Below are positions 7,816-16,623 of a DNA stretch of 20,799 nucleotides, in pieces. The notes below the pieces were generated by a model. It was given only the letters and a program-made list of their open reading frames with translations. It had not been told where the DNA came from and did not search any database. The position numbers and the translations under genes are program-made. Each line of letters opens with the position of its first letter. Positions within the stretch are counted from its first letter, which is position 1. This DNA comes from Pseudomonadota bacterium (lineage in GTDB: Bacteria; Pseudomonadota; Alphaproteobacteria; Sphingomonadales; Sphingomonadaceae). The DNA lies in the NCBI GenBank assembly GCA_963205285.1, contig CAUJJQ010000138.1:1-20799 (forward strand), written 5' to 3'.

Positions 7816-10362
7816 ATGAGTGATAATGACGCCGACAAGCCGACGCTGACGCGCAAGCCCCTGGGGCTAAAGCGGACGGTAGAGGCTGGGCAGGTTCAGC
7901 AGCAGTTTAGCCACGGCCGCAAAAACACCGTGGTGGTGGAGGTTAAGCGCCGCCGCATCCTCGGCAAACCGGGCGAAGAAGCGGTTGCAGAGGCCCCCGC
8001 CGCTGTGGTCGAAGCGGCCCCGCCGCCCAAGCCCGTCGCCCCGCCCAAGCCCGCGCGCCCCGCCGCTGCCGCCGAAACAGCGCAGGAACGCCAGACGCGC
8101 CTGCTGCGCGAGGCGGAGGAAATGCGGATGACCGCGCTCGAAGAAGCGCGCCGCCGTGAAGAGGGTGCACGCGTCGCCGCCAATGAGGATGAGCGTCGCC
8201 GTGCCGCTGAAGCCGCCGAAGCCCGCGCTGCGGAGGCGGCTACGGCTACGGCTGCCGCTGCCAGCGAAGCACCGGCCGCTGCCGCACCCGGTGCGGACGA
8301 TAGCGCCGATGCCGGTGCAGATAGCGGTGATGACGCCGCCGCGCCCGATACCACGCGTGATGCAGGCGAAGCATTCCCACCGCCGCGTCGTTTTACGCCG
8401 GTTGAAGCGCCCAAGCGCCCCGAGCCCAAGGCTGCACCACGCGAAAAGCGCGTCGAAAACCGCCGCCAATCGGGTAAATTGACCGTCACCCGCGCACTGG
8501 GTGATGATGAGGGCGCGCGCGCGCGCAGCCTGGCCGCGCTGAAACGCGCACGCGAAAAGGAACATCGTCGGCAATCGGGCGGTTCGTCCGCCCCGCGTGA
8601 AAAACAAGTGCGCGACGTTGTCGTGCCCGATTTCATCACCTTGCAGGAATTGGCCAACCGCATGGCCGAAAAGGGCAGCGATCTGGTCAAGACCCTGTTC
8701 AAAATGGGGGTCGCGGTCACCATCAACGACACATTGGATCAGGATACCGCCGAATTATTGGTCACGGAATTTGGCCATAATCTGACCCGCGTCAGCGCCG
8801 CCGATATCGACATTGACAGCGATGCCGACGTCGATGGCGACGACACTTTGGCGGTGCGCGCACCGGTCGTGACCATCATGGGTCACGTCGATCACGGCAA
8901 AACCAGCCTGCTCGACGCGCTGCGCGGCACCCACGTCGCATCGGGCGAAGCGGGCGGTATTACCCAGCACATCGGCGCCTATCAGGTGACGACAAAGGGT
9001 GGGCACCTCATCAGCTTTCTCGACACGCCGGGCCACGCGGCCTTTACCGAAATGCGCGCGCGCGGGGCCAATATCACCGACATCGTCATCCTCGTGGTTG
9101 CTGCCGATGACGGGTTGATGCCCCAGACGATTGAGGCGATCAACCATACCAAGGCAGCGGGCGTGCCGATGATTGTCGCAATTAACAAATGCGACAAACC
9201 CGAAGCCAATCCGCAAAAAATCCGCGAACGTTTGCTCGAACATGAAATCGTCGTCGAACAAATGGGCGGCGATGTGCAGGATGTCGAAGTTTCGGCGCTA
9301 AAAGGCACCGGGCTTGACGATCTGATCGAAAAATTGGCGCTGCAGGCCGAAATCATGGAATTGCGCGCCAACCCCAACCGCGCGGCGGAGGGCACGGTGG
9401 TGGAGGCAAAGCTCGACAAGGGGCGTGGCCCGGTTGCCACCATCCTTGTCCGGCGCGGGACATTGAACGTCGGCGATATTTTCGTCGTCGGGGCCGAATC
9501 TGGCCGCGTTCGCGCCATGCACGACAGCCAGAGCAAGCCGCTAAAATCCGCTGGCCCGTCGGTGCCGGTCGAAGTGCTGGGGTTGGGCGGCGTGCCGCAA
9601 GCGGGTGATACGCTGACGGTTGTCGACAGCGAAGCGCGTGCGCGTGAAGTTGCCGCCTATCGCGCCGAACAGGCGATGTTGAAACGCACGACCAGTGCGC
9701 CGACCAACATCGACAATCTATTCTCCGCACTCGCCGCCAAGGCGAATGTCATCGAATATCCGCTGTTGGTAAAGGGCGATGTCCAAGGGTCGGTCGAAGC
9801 GATTTTGACCGCGCTCCACAAATTGTCGAATGACGAGATAAAGGTGCGCATCCTCCATTCAGGCGTCGGCGCGATTACCGAAAGCGATGTGACGCTGGCG
9901 TCGGCAACCGGGGCACCGATCATCGGCTTTAACGTCCGTCCCAATGCCAAGGCGCGCGAAATTGCCAACCAGCGCAAAACGCGGATGAAATATTTCGACG
10001 TCATCTACCATTTGACCGAAGATATTGCGCGGGAAATGGCGGGCGAACTTGGCCCCGAAATCATCGAAACCGTCGTCGGCCGCGCCGAAGTGCGCGAAGT
10101 TTTCCCCGCCGGAAAACGCGACAAGGCGGCAGGTCTGCTCGTGCTCGAAGGGACTATTCGAAAAGGGCTGCACGCACGGCTTACCCGCGAAGATGTTATC
10201 GTTTCCAAAACGACGATATCCTCGCTCCGCCGGTTCAAGGACGATGTTGCCGAAGTGCGCGCCGGTCTGGAATGCGGGGTGCTGCTCGCCGATACCAACG
10301 ACATCAAAGCGGGTGACAACCTCGAAGTATTTGAGGTGGAGGAACGTGCAAGGACGCTCTGA
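7816..10362 (+). CDS. infB: Translation initiation factor IF-2
   Basis: GTPase that brings fMet-tRNA to the 30S subunit and promotes subunit joining. It has 848 residues. The N-terminal third (about 1-270) is a long Ala/Glu/Arg/Pro-rich linker, probably extended or helical, typical of alphaproteobacterial IF2. The IF2-N segment [20 protein letters not shown] follows. The G domain has GHVDHGKT (356-363), the switch II DTPGH (403-407), NKCD (457-460) and SALKGTG (about 493). Domains II to IV follow, including [16 protein letters not shown] and the fMet-tRNA-binding C-domain near [16 protein letters not shown]. The start ATG has AAGGA 11 bases upstream. The 3' end overlaps rbfA by 17 bases. A 14-base alternating GC tract at 8513-8526 falls in the linker and simply encodes Ala-Arg repeats. 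Confidence 0.97.
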   Translation: MSDNDADKPTLTRKPLGLKRTVEAGQVQQQFSHGRKNTVVVEVKRRRILGKPGEEAVAEAPAAVVEAAPPPKPVAPPKPARPAAAAETAQERQTRLLREAEEMRMTALEEARRREEGARVAANEDERRRAAEAAEARAAEAATATAAAASEAPAAAAPGADDSADAGADSGDDAAAPDTTRDAGEAFPPPRRFTPVEAPKRPEPKAAPREKRVENRRQSGKLTVTRALGDDEGARARSLAALKRAREKEHRRQSGGSSAPREKQVRDVVVPDFITLQELANRMAEKGSDLVKTLFKMGVAVTINDTLDQDTAELLVTEFGHNLTRVSAADIDIDSDADVDGDDTLAVRAPVVTIMGHVDHGKTSLLDALRGTHVASGEAGGITQHIGAYQVTTKGGHLISFLDTPGHAAFTEMRARGANITDIVILVVAADDGLMPQTIEAINHTKAAGVPMIVAINKCDKPEANPQKIRERLLEHEIVVEQMGGDVQDVEVSALKGTGLDDLIEKLALQAEIMELRANPNRAAEGTVVEAKLDKGRGPVATILVRRGTLNVGDIFVVGAESGRVRAMHDSQSKPLKSAGPSVPVEVLGLGGVPQAGDTLTVVDSEARAREVAAYRAEQAMLKRTTSAPTNIDNLFSALAAKANVIEYPLLVKGDVQGSVEAILTALHKLSNDEIKVRILHSGVGAITESDVTLASATGAPIIGFNVRPNAKAREIANQRKTRMKYFDVIYHLTEDIAREMAGELGPEIIETVVGRAEVREVFPAGKRDKAAGLLVLEGTIRKGLHARLTREDVIVSKTTISSLRRFKDDVAEVRAGLECGVLLADTNDIKAGDNLEVFEVEERARTL

Positions 10363-10768
10363 CGACGCTGGGCCATCGGTACGCGTGCTGCGCGTTGGCG
10401 AACAAATGCGCCATGTGCTCGCCGAACTGCTCCAGCGCGGGGAGGTGCATGATGATGTGCTCACCCGCCATGTCATTTCGGTGACAGAAGTGCGCATGTC
10501 GCCCGACCTGCGCCATGCCACCGTCTTTATCAAAAGCCTGCTCGGCAAGGATGAAGCGGCGGTGCTGCTGGCTTTGCGCCAAAACAGCGCCTTTTTGCAG
10601 CGCGAAGTCGCGCGTCGGGTGCGGATGAAATATGCCGCAAAACTCAAATTTCTGCCCGACCAAAGCTTTGATACGGCGGGCCATATCGACACACTGCTGC
10701 GCAACCCGCATGTCGCGCAGGATCTGGGTGGGGGCAATGATGGGGCAAAAGATGGAGCCGCTTCCTGA
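10346..10768 (+). CDS. rbfA: Ribosome-binding factor A
   Basis: Small KH-like factor for late 30S maturation and cold adaptation, binding 16S rRNA on the small subunit. It has 140 residues. Family signs: [20 protein letters not shown], then [20 protein letters not shown], then [20 protein letters not shown]. The frame is open 321 bases further upstream, but that part overlaps infB and encodes nothing RbfA-like. The chosen start is GTG at 10346, just after a GGTGGAGG stretch within the infB 3' end. The result is a 17-base overlap with infB and a one-base stop/start overlap with tdk, both suggesting translational coupling. The start could be a few codons later (GTG at 10385); the protein identity is not affected. 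Confidence 0.93.
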   Translation: MQGRSDDAGPSVRVLRVGEQMRHVLAELLQRGEVHDDVLTRHVISVTEVRMSPDLRHATVFIKSLLGKDEAAVLLALRQNSAFLQREVARRVRMKYAAKLKFLPDQSFDTAGHIDTLLRNPHVAQDLGGGNDGAKDGAAS

Positions 10769-11358
10769 TGGCCAAGCTCTATTTCTATTATGCCAGCATG
10801 AATGCGGGCAAATCGACCACGCTGCTGCAAGCCGACTTCAATTACCGCGAACGCGGCATGGCGACGATGTTGTGGACCGCCGCGCTGGATGACCGATATG
10901 ATGTGGGTGCAATCACCAGCCGCATTGGCCTCAGCGCAAGTGCGCATAAATTCTCCCCCGATAGCGATGTGGAGGCAGAGGTGCTGGCCGCCCATGCGAG
11001 GCAGAAAATTGCCTGTGTCCTGATCGATGAAGCGCAATTTCTGTCGCTAGGTCAGGTGCTTGGCTTAGCCCGGCTCGCCGATGAAGCCGATATTCCGGTG
11101 GTCTGCTATGGACTGCGCACCGATTTTGCGGCCAATCTTTTTCCCGGCTCGGCAGCGCTGCTGGGGCTTGCTGACGCACTCGTCGAATTAAAGGGCGTGT
11201 GCGAATGTGGCCGCAAGGCGACGATGAATTTGCGCGTCGATGGGGCTGGCCACGCGGTGCTCGACGGGGCGCAAACCGAAATCGGCGGCAATGACCGTTA
11301 TGTGGCGCTCTGCCGGAAACATTTCATGGCCGCGCGGCGCGATGCTGCGGCCCGATGA
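10768..11358 (+). CDS. tdk: Thymidine kinase
   Basis: Phosphorylates thymidine to dTMP with ATP for nucleotide salvage; cytoplasmic, type II (TK1-like). It has 196 residues. The P-loop SMNAGKST is at 10-17, the Walker B-like DEAQF at 87-91, and the zinc ligands are in CECG (145-148) and CRKH (182-185), with the usual lasso region GRKATMNLRVDG between them. The length matches the family. The start overlaps the last base of rbfA (TGATG) and the end overlaps the next gene by four bases. Its place between rbfA and truB is unusual compared with the standard operon and is discussed as a finding. All key residues are intact, so the enzyme is probably active. Confidence 0.95.
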   Translation: MAKLYFYYASMNAGKSTTLLQADFNYRERGMATMLWTAALDDRYDVGAITSRIGLSASAHKFSPDSDVEAEVLAAHARQKIACVLIDEAQFLSLGQVLGLARLADEADIPVVCYGLRTDFAANLFPGSAALLGLADALVELKGVCECGRKATMNLRVDGAGHAVLDGAQTEIGGNDRYVALCRKHFMAARRDAAAR

Positions 11359-11930
11359 CGGGCGGTCAAATCGATAAAAGGGCGCTGCTCGCGCCCATTG
11401 CCGACGGAGACCTGCTGCTCGAACAAATGGCAGAGCCGCACCGGGTGGGGCTGCGCGCCGCCTGCGCTGCTGACCACGACATTTGGGCTATTTACCCGAC
11501 CAATTGGCGCGACAATTTCGATGCCTGTTTTGACGGCGTGCTGAACAATGCCGGGCGGTGCCCCTTTACCATCCACCTCAACGGCGAAGTGGTCGGCATG
11601 TCCGGTTTCCTCAATTTCGCGCTCGACAAACAGGGGCTGGAAATCGGCAATAGCTACATCCGCCCCGATTTGCGCGGCAGCGGGCTGAATGGCCGCGTCA
11701 AGCATCTGCTGCTCACCCGTGCCTTTGGCTGCGGTATCCGCCGGGTCGAATTCCGTATCGATGAACGCAACGCACGCAGTCAGGCCGCCGTTGTCAAATT
11801 GGGCGCGGTGAAAGAAGGGGTGCTGCGCGCGGAACGTATTTTGTGGAACGGATTTGTCCGCGACACCGGTGTCTTTTCGATTTTGGCCGACGAATGGGCA
11901 GCAAAGACAGCTACAAAGACTGGGGCTTAA
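11355..11930 (+). CDS. GNAT-family N-acetyltransferase (RimJ/RimL-like)
   Basis: Predicted acetyl-CoA-dependent acetyltransferase of 191 residues with the RimJ/RimL-type layout. It has an N-terminal ligand part with IWAIYPTNWRDNFD (about 44-57), then PFTIHLNGEVVGMSGFL, then the core GLEIGNSYIRPDLRGSGLNG, where RGSGLN occupies the acetyl-CoA pyrophosphate loop. KHLLLTRAFGCGIRRVEFRI and DERNARSQAAVVKLGAVKEG follow, typical of acetylation of protein N-termini or small amines. The substrate is unknown. The ATG overlaps the tdk stop (ATGA, four bases), and the gene ends four bases before the site-2 protease gene. It is not rimI-like in placement, so calling it a ribosomal protein acetyltransferase would rest on context alone. 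Confidence 0.85.
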   Translation: MTGGQIDKRALLAPIADGDLLLEQMAEPHRVGLRAACAADHDIWAIYPTNWRDNFDACFDGVLNNAGRCPFTIHLNGEVVGMSGFLNFALDKQGLEIGNSYIRPDLRGSGLNGRVKHLLLTRAFGCGIRRVEFRIDERNARSQAAVVKLGAVKEGVLRAERILWNGFVRDTGVFSILADEWAAKTATKTGA

Positions 11931-11934
11931 ATCT

Positions 11935-12618
11935 ATGAGCGCGATGGACAATATCACCAGCTATCTGATTTATGCCGCCGCCATTTTCGGCCCGATGATC
12001 ATCGCCATCACATTCCATGAAGTGGCGCATGGCCGCGTTGCGTTGATGCTGGGCGATCCGACGGCGCGTGATTTGGGTCGCCTGTCGCTCAACCCCATCC
12101 AGCATGTCGATCCTTTTGGCACCATCATCCTGCCGCTGATGCTGGCGCTGGTCGGCGCACCCATATTCGGCTGGGCCAAGCCGGTGCCGGTAGTGCGCGA
12201 ACGGCTGCGTTCACCGATCATCGGCATGGCGCTGGTCGCCGCCGCTGGCCCGGCGGTCAATCTGCTGCTGGCGCTGATTTCAGCGCTGCTCTTTGTCCGC
12301 ATCCAACCCGCACAGGGTGGCTTTGGTTTTTACGCGCTAATCGGCTCACTGTTGGTCAACATCTTCCTTGCCCTGTTCAACCTGTTGCCGATCCCGCCCT
12401 TTGACGGATCGCGCATCGTGCGCCCATTATTGTCGGGCAGTTGGGGCGAACGCTGGGACCGGCTCGACCGCGCGGGTTTGGCGATATTGTTGATATTTCT
12501 GGTGCTCATCCCGTGGGTTGCGCCGGCGTTTGACCCGCTGCGCTGGTTTGTCCTGCCCGCGGCCGATTGGACCGCGCAGAGCCTGCTCCAGCTCGCCACG
12601 CTCCTGACCGGGCGCTAA
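11935..12618 (+). CDS. Site-2 protease family membrane metalloprotease (M50B)
   Basis: Predicted zinc intramembrane protease of 227 residues. The first membrane helix carries HEVAH (28-32, the HExxH zinc site). A conserved LSLNPIQHVDPFGTIILP segment follows (about 51-68), then further helices around 95-125 and 132-152. The third-ligand motif NLLPIPPFDG places Asp at 157. A last hydrophobic stretch is at 180-200. There is no PDZ domain, so it is the short stand-alone class rather than RseP, which normally sits elsewhere with bamA. I choose the ATG at 11935, four bases after the GNAT stop; the frame stays open into the GNAT gene but that part is not family-like. The substrate is unknown. All metal ligands are present, so activity is plausible. 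Confidence 0.92.
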   Translation: MSAMDNITSYLIYAAAIFGPMIIAITFHEVAHGRVALMLGDPTARDLGRLSLNPIQHVDPFGTIILPLMLALVGAPIFGWAKPVPVVRERLRSPIIGMALVAAAGPAVNLLLALISALLFVRIQPAQGGFGFYALIGSLLVNIFLALFNLLPIPPFDGSRIVRPLLSGSWGERWDRLDRAGLAILLIFLVLIPWVAPAFDPLRWFVLPAADWTAQSLLQLATLLTGR

Positions 12619-12626
12619 ATCGCTTT

Positions 12627-13511
12627 ATGCTCAGCGGTTGGCTGATCCTCGACAAACCGTGCGGCATGGGTTCGACCGACGCGGTGACTTTGGTCAAACG
12701 CCATTTGCGGCAAAATGGCTATGCCAAGACCAAGGTCGGGCATGGCGGCACGCTTGATCCGTTGGCAGAGGGTGTGCTGCCCATCGCCTTGGGGGAAGCG
12801 ACCAAGCTGGCCGGACGGATGCTCGATGCCAGCAAAACCTATGATTTCACGCTGGCATTTGGCGTCGAAACCGATGGGCTGGACGCCGAAGGCACAGCCG
12901 TGGGGTGGAGCGATGTGCGCCCGACGCTGGCAGAAATTTCCGCCATTTTGCCGCGCTTTCTGGGTGAAATCGACCAAATCCCCCCCGCTTTTTCGGCGAT
13001 AAAAGTGGGTGGCAAACGCGCCTATGCCCGCGCGCGCGCAGGCGAAGTGGTGGAAATGCCGTCCCGCCGCGTCACCACCCACAGCATCGACATATTGGCG
13101 CGGGATGCAGACAGCGTGACGCTCACCGCGCATGTTTCCAAAGGCACCTACATTCGCAGCCTCGCCCGCGACATCGCGCATGGCTGCGGCAGCGTTGGCC
13201 ATGTCACCATGCTACGCCGCACACGCGCGGGGCCATTTGCCCTTTCTCACGCGATTTCGCTGGACAAATTGGCCGATGCCGCTATGGGCCGCACCCTTGA
13301 AGAGGTGCTTTTGCCGTTGGAGGCAGGGCTGGACGGTATCCCGGCTCTCTCTCTCTCGCCCGATGAGGCAAAGGCCATCGCCCAAGGGCGGACTCTTTTC
13401 GGGCAATCCGTGAAAGACGGGGATTATCTGGCGATGGACGGCACACGGCCGTTGGCGCTGGTGGAAATCACCGGCGGCGCATCGCGCATCATTCGCGGGT
13501 TCAACCTTTGA
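12627..13511 (+). CDS. truB: tRNA pseudouridine(55) synthase TruB
   Basis: Isomerises U55 to pseudouridine in the T-loop of tRNAs. It has 294 residues. It opens with GWLILDKPCGMGSTDAV, followed by the catalytic motif GHGGTLDPLAEGVLPIALGE with Asp at 44, then KTYDFTLAFGVETDGLDAEG, IPPAFSAIKVGGKRAYARAR and GTYIRSLARDIA. The C-terminus (VEITGGASRIIRGFNL) has a short PUA-like end. The ATG at 12627 is eight bases past the protease stop and has no clear Shine-Dalgarno, so it probably depends on translational coupling. The frame is open 60 bases upstream, but the family starts at GWLILDKP. It lies 21 bases ahead of rpsO, as in the standard operon. Confidence 0.96.
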   Translation: MLSGWLILDKPCGMGSTDAVTLVKRHLRQNGYAKTKVGHGGTLDPLAEGVLPIALGEATKLAGRMLDASKTYDFTLAFGVETDGLDAEGTAVGWSDVRPTLAEISAILPRFLGEIDQIPPAFSAIKVGGKRAYARARAGEVVEMPSRRVTTHSIDILARDADSVTLTAHVSKGTYIRSLARDIAHGCGSVGHVTMLRRTRAGPFALSHAISLDKLADAAMGRTLEEVLLPLEAGLDGIPALSLSPDEAKAIAQGRTLFGQSVKDGDYLAMDGTRPLALVEITGGASRIIRGFNL

Positions 13512-13532
13512 ACCGATACCGAAGGAAAAAAA

Positions 13533-13802
13533 ATGTCTATTTCCGCCGAACGTAAGGCCGAAGTAATCAAGGATAATGCGCGGGCCGCAACCGACACCGG
13601 TTCGCCTGAGGTGCAGGTCGCCATTTTGACCGACCGCATCAACACGCTGACCGAACATTTCAAGGCGCACCACAAGGATAATCACTCGCGGCGCGGCCTG
13701 TTGATGATGGTCAACAAACGGCGCAGCCTGCTCGATTATCTGAAGCGCAAGGATGCGGACCGTTACACCGCCCTTATTGCAAAGCTTGGCCTGCGTAAGT
13801 GA
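13533..13802 (+). CDS. rpsO: 30S ribosomal protein S15
   Basis: Primary 16S rRNA-binding protein of the small subunit platform; 89 residues, exactly the usual length. Typical segments are [40 protein letters not shown] and [16 protein letters not shown]. The start follows GAAGGA and a run of A at good spacing. It is followed after about ten bases by a GC-rich terminator, so part of the transcription stops here before pnp. Confidence 0.98.
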   Translation: MSISAERKAEVIKDNARAATDTGSPEVQVAILTDRINTLTEHFKAHHKDNHSRRGLLMMVNKRRSLLDYLKRKDADRYTALIAKLGLRK

Positions 13803-13813
13803 CGCCATCGTTC

Positions 13814-13836
13814 GGCCCGCCACCGGCGGGCCGTTT
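13814..13836 (+). terminator. Probable terminator after rpsO
   Basis: GGCCCGCC (13814-13821) and GGCGGGCC (13825-13832) form a perfect 8-bp GC stem with an ACC loop, 11 bases after the rpsO stop. It is followed only by GTTT, so termination may be partial and allow read-through into pnp. Confidence 0.65.
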
Positions 13837-13846
13837 ACGTATGGCG

Positions 13847-13926
13847 TCATCCCCCGCGAAGGTGGGGATAGGTTCATCCCCGCGAAGGTGGGGATAGGGT
13901 CATCCCGGACTCGATCCGGGATCCAG
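13847..13926 (+). repeat. Tandem cluster of three REP-like inverted repeats in the rpsO-pnp gap
   Basis: Three adjacent units each begin TCATCCC. Units one (13847-13872) and two (13874-13899) contain ATCCCC/GGGGAT arms around a CGAAGG core and end in ATAGG. The third (13900-13926) has perfect ATCCCGGA/TCCGGGAT arms around CTCGA and ends in ATCCAG. This is the small palindromic dispersed repeat familiar in Sphingomonadales and other Alphaproteobacteria. A relative occurs at 16739. No encoded product. Confidence 0.75.
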
Positions 13927-13929
13927 AAA

Positions 13930-13951
13930 GAAAAAACGGCACGCCAGTGCC
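13930..13951 (-). terminator. Possible minus-strand terminator next to the repeat cluster
   Basis: Read on the minus strand, GGCAC and GTGCC form a short stem around TGGC, followed directly by G and six T. The stem is only five base pairs. No minus-strand gene ends here; it might stop antisense transcription out of pnp or simply be part of the repeat's flank. Confidence 0.3.
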
Positions 13952-14045
13952 ATCTTGCACCCGATCTGGCCCCCGGCTTTCGCAGGGGAACAAGGTACAG
14001 AAGCGTATATATAAGGGGCTGTTCCGCATTCGGCGGCATGGCCAT

Positions 14046-14127
14046 GGGGCGTAACTAGCCCCGCACCGAACCGGGCCGGTTTGCCCGGAATCAGTAAGAG
14101 GCCCCGCAAAGCAATTGGGCATGCGGG
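14046..14127 (+). promoter_or_regulatory. Structured 5' leader of pnp with three successive hairpins
   Basis: GGGGC/GCCCC (14046-14050 with 14058-14062), CCGGGC/GCCCGG (14071-14076 with 14083-14088) and CCCGCA/TGCGGG (14103-14108 with 14122-14127) can form stacked hairpins. The last one covers the GCGGGTGA stretch just before the pnp ATG, so it could hide the ribosome binding site. In other bacteria pnp leaders are cut by RNase III and PNPase then represses its own message; that mechanism is inferred here. The part of the gap from about 13952 to 14045 shows no gene; an AT-rich GTATATATAAGG stretch near 14010 might contain a promoter, but no matching -35 is clear. Confidence 0.4.
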
Positions 14128-14136
14128 TGAAAATAT

Positions 14137-16482
14137 ATGAGCATGTTTGATACAAAGAGCGTTTCGATGGAATGGGGCGGCAAGACGCTGACCCTCGAAA
14201 CCGGACGCATCGCACGACAGGCCGATGGCGCTGTCCTTGCCACCTATGGCGAAACCGTTGTCCTGTGCGCGGTTACCGCCGCTAAGTCGGTCAAAGAAGG
14301 ACAGGATTTCTTTCCGCTGACCGTCCATTATCAGGAAAAATTCTTTGCCTCCGGGCGCATCCCCGGCGGCTTTTTCAAGCGCGAACGCGGCGCCACCGAA
14401 AAGGAAACCTTGGTTTCGCGGTTGATTGACCGTCCGGTCCGCCCGCTGTTCCCCGAAGGTTTCTACAACGAAATCAACGTCATCGCGCAGGTTCTGTCCT
14501 ATGACGGCGAAACCGAACCCGACATCGTGGCGATGATTGCGGCATCGGCTGCGCTGACCATTTCGGGCGTCCCCTTCATGGGTCCGATTGGCGCGGTGCG
14601 CGTTGGCCATGAAGATGGCGCCTATACGCTCAACCCGAAACAGGATGCAGCGGCAGCGGGCGACCTCGACCTTGTGGTTGCAGCAACCGGCAATGCGGTG
14701 ATGATGGTCGAAAGCCAGGCCCGCGAACTTACCGAAGATGTGATGTTGGGCGCGGTGCTCTTTGCGCATGACGAATGTAAAAAGGTCGCCGACCTCATCA
14801 TCGATCTGGCAGAAAAAGCGGCCAAGGAACCTTGGGACATCGCCGTTTCGGACAATAGCGCGGTCAAGGATCAGTTGAAAAAGCTGGTCGGATCCGATGT
14901 TGCCGCCGCCTATAAATTGACCGACAAATCGGCGCGTTCGAACGCGCTGAACGCGGCGCGCGACAAGGCAAAGGCAGCCTTTGCCGATGCCGATGCGCAA
15001 ACGCAAATGGTCGCCATCAAATCGATGAAAAAGGTGGAAGCGGACATCGTTCGCGGTGCCATCATCAAGGGGGAGCCGCGGATCGACGGTCGTTCGACGA
15101 CGCAGGTTCGCCCGATTGAGGCGATGGTCGGTTTCCTGCCGCGCACCCATGGTTCGGCGCTGTTCACACGCGGCGAAACCCAGTCGATCTGCACGACGAC
15201 GCTGGGCACCAAGGATGGCGAACAGATGATCGACGGGCTGGAAGGGCTGAGCTATTCGAGCTTCCTCCTCCACTATAATTTCCCGCCCTATTCGGTGGGT
15301 GAGGTTGGCCGTTTCGGCGCGCCGAGCCGCCGCGACACCGGCCATGGCAAATTGGCATGGCGTGCGTTGCAGGCCGTGTTGCCCGCCAAGGAAGATTTCC
15401 CCTACACCATCCGCGTCGTGTCCGACATTACCGAATCCAACGGCTCTTCGTCGATGGCAACGGTGTGCGGCGGTTCGCTGTCGATGATGGATGCGGGTGT
15501 CCCCCTCCTCCGTCCGGTGTCGGGGATTGCCATGGGCCTCATCCTCGAAGGTGAAAAATTCACCGTCCTTTCCGATATTTTGGGCGATGAAGACCATCTG
15601 GGCGACATGGATTTCAAGGTTGCCGGGACGTCCGAAGGCATCACCACGATGCAGATGGACATCAAGGTTGCGGGCATCACCCGCGAAATCTTTGAAACCG
15701 CGCTCAATCAGGCAAAGGAAGGCCGTGCACATATCCTGGGTGAAATGACCAAGGCTTTGGGCACTGCGCGCACCGAATTATCGGCGCACGCCCCGCGCAT
15801 CGAAACCATTCAGATCGACAAGTCGAAAATTCGCGACATCATCGGCACGGGTGGCAAGGTGATCCGCGAAATCGTCGCTGAAACGGGTGCAAAGGTTGAT
15901 ATCGACGATGAAGGGGTGATCAAAATCTCTTCCTCCGACTTGAACCAGATTGAAGCTGCAAAGGCCTGGATTTTGGGCATCGTCGAAGAAGCCGAAGTTG
16001 GCAAAGTGTACAACGGCAAGGTCGTCAACATCGTTGATTTCGGCGCTTTTGTGAACTTCATGGGCGGCAAGGACGGGCTCGTCCACGTTTCGGAAATGCG
16101 CAATGAGCGCGTCGAAAAAGTGACCGACGTCGTTACCGAAGGGCAAGAGGTAAAGGTCAAGGTGCTGGAAATCGATCAGCGCGGCAAGGTGCGCCTGTCG
16201 ATGCGTGTCGTCGATCAGGAAACCGGCGAAGAATTGCCCGACACCCGCCCGCCGCGCGAACCACGCGAACCGCGTGAAGACCGTGGCCCCAGAGGGGATC
16301 GTGGCGATCGTGGCGGACGCGACGACCGTGGTGGCCGCCGCCGCCCTGGTGGTGATCGTGGTGGCCGGGATGATCGTGGCCCGCGTCGTGATGACCGTGG
16401 CGGTGACCGTGATCGGGCACCGCGCAACAATGGCCCCGATGATGATGGCCATGTTCCGGCATTTCTGCGCAACGACGATTAA
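14137..16482 (+). CDS. pnp: Polyribonucleotide nucleotidyltransferase (PNPase)
   Basis: Phosphorolytic 3'-5' exoribonuclease, a trimer active in mRNA decay and sRNA turnover. It has 781 residues, about 70-80 more than the common 700-710. In order: first RNase PH domain ([15 protein letters not shown]); linker helices (about 220-300); second, catalytic RNase PH domain with [27 protein letters not shown] and [10 protein letters not shown] (Asp at 490 and 492); KH domain with [15 protein letters not shown] (from about 565); and S1 domain with [13 protein letters not shown] (from about 621). After about residue 698 comes a tail rich in Arg, Asp and Gly, ending VPAFLRNDD. It is preceded by a 334-base gap with its own leader and followed by a strong terminator, so it may be transcribed both with rpsO and on its own. 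Confidence 0.97.
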   Translation: MSMFDTKSVSMEWGGKTLTLETGRIARQADGAVLATYGETVVLCAVTAAKSVKEGQDFFPLTVHYQEKFFASGRIPGGFFKRERGATEKETLVSRLIDRPVRPLFPEGFYNEINVIAQVLSYDGETEPDIVAMIAASAALTISGVPFMGPIGAVRVGHEDGAYTLNPKQDAAAAGDLDLVVAATGNAVMMVESQARELTEDVMLGAVLFAHDECKKVADLIIDLAEKAAKEPWDIAVSDNSAVKDQLKKLVGSDVAAAYKLTDKSARSNALNAARDKAKAAFADADAQTQMVAIKSMKKVEADIVRGAIIKGEPRIDGRSTTQVRPIEAMVGFLPRTHGSALFTRGETQSICTTTLGTKDGEQMIDGLEGLSYSSFLLHYNFPPYSVGEVGRFGAPSRRDTGHGKLAWRALQAVLPAKEDFPYTIRVVSDITESNGSSSMATVCGGSLSMMDAGVPLLRPVSGIAMGLILEGEKFTVLSDILGDEDHLGDMDFKVAGTSEGITTMQMDIKVAGITREIFETALNQAKEGRAHILGEMTKALGTARTELSAHAPRIETIQIDKSKIRDIIGTGGKVIREIVAETGAKVDIDDEGVIKISSSDLNQIEAAKAWILGIVEEAEVGKVYNGKVVNIVDFGAFVNFMGGKDGLVHVSEMRNERVEKVTDVVTEGQEVKVKVLEIDQRGKVRLSMRVVDQETGEELPDTRPPREPREPREDRGPRGDRGDRGGRDDRGGRRRPGGDRGGRDDRGPRRDDRGGDRDRAPRNNGPDDDGHVPAFLRNDD

Positions 16483-16505
16483 GTCGCTGCCAGCCTAGAA
16501 TGAAG

Positions 16506-16538
16506 AAACCCCGTGAAGCATGGCTTCGCGGGGTTTTT
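16506..16538 (+). terminator. Rho-independent terminator of pnp
   Basis: CCCCGTGAAGC (16509-16519) pairs with GCTTCGCGGGG (16523-16533) around an ATG loop with a single G-T wobble, flanked by AAA and a run of five T. It begins 24 bases after the pnp stop. The A run on the other side means it could also act weakly for minus-strand transcription. Confidence 0.9.
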
Positions 16539-16564
16539 CATGCGCATTTGATGAAAAGCCAGAG

Positions 16565-16605
16565 TGATTTCGAGTGAAATGGGACATTTCACGGCTCGGA
16601 AATCA
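16565..16605. repeat. 41-bp near-palindromic repeat, copy 1
   Basis: First of two identical copies 59 bases apart. Arms TGATTTC (16565-16571) and GAAATCA (16599-16605) pair; inside them GAG with CTC (16572-16574, 16595-16597) and TGAAAT with ATTTCA (16575-16580, 16586-16591) extend the stem to 16 bp. The loop is GGGAC, and a CGG and a single G bulge on the 3' side. No open reading frame worth calling. Nature unknown. Confidence 0.85.
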
Positions 16606-16623
16606 CGGGAAAGTCGGAACGCG

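Noticed and set aside
8513..8526. Alternating GC tract of 14 bases that could adopt Z-DNA
   Set aside because: It lies in the low-complexity IF2 linker and follows from Ala-Arg codons in a GC-rich genome; no other sign of function.
13814..13926. CRISPR-like array in the rpsO-pnp gap
   Set aside because: Only three short units with no variable spacers, each an inverted repeat; they fit dispersed REP-like repeats, and no cas genes are present.
13900..15732. Long open frame of about 610 codons on the minus strand across pnp
   Set aside because: It is antisense to a complete PNPase gene with all motifs; it is His/Arg/Gly-rich with no family resemblance, as expected of a shadow in GC-rich DNA.
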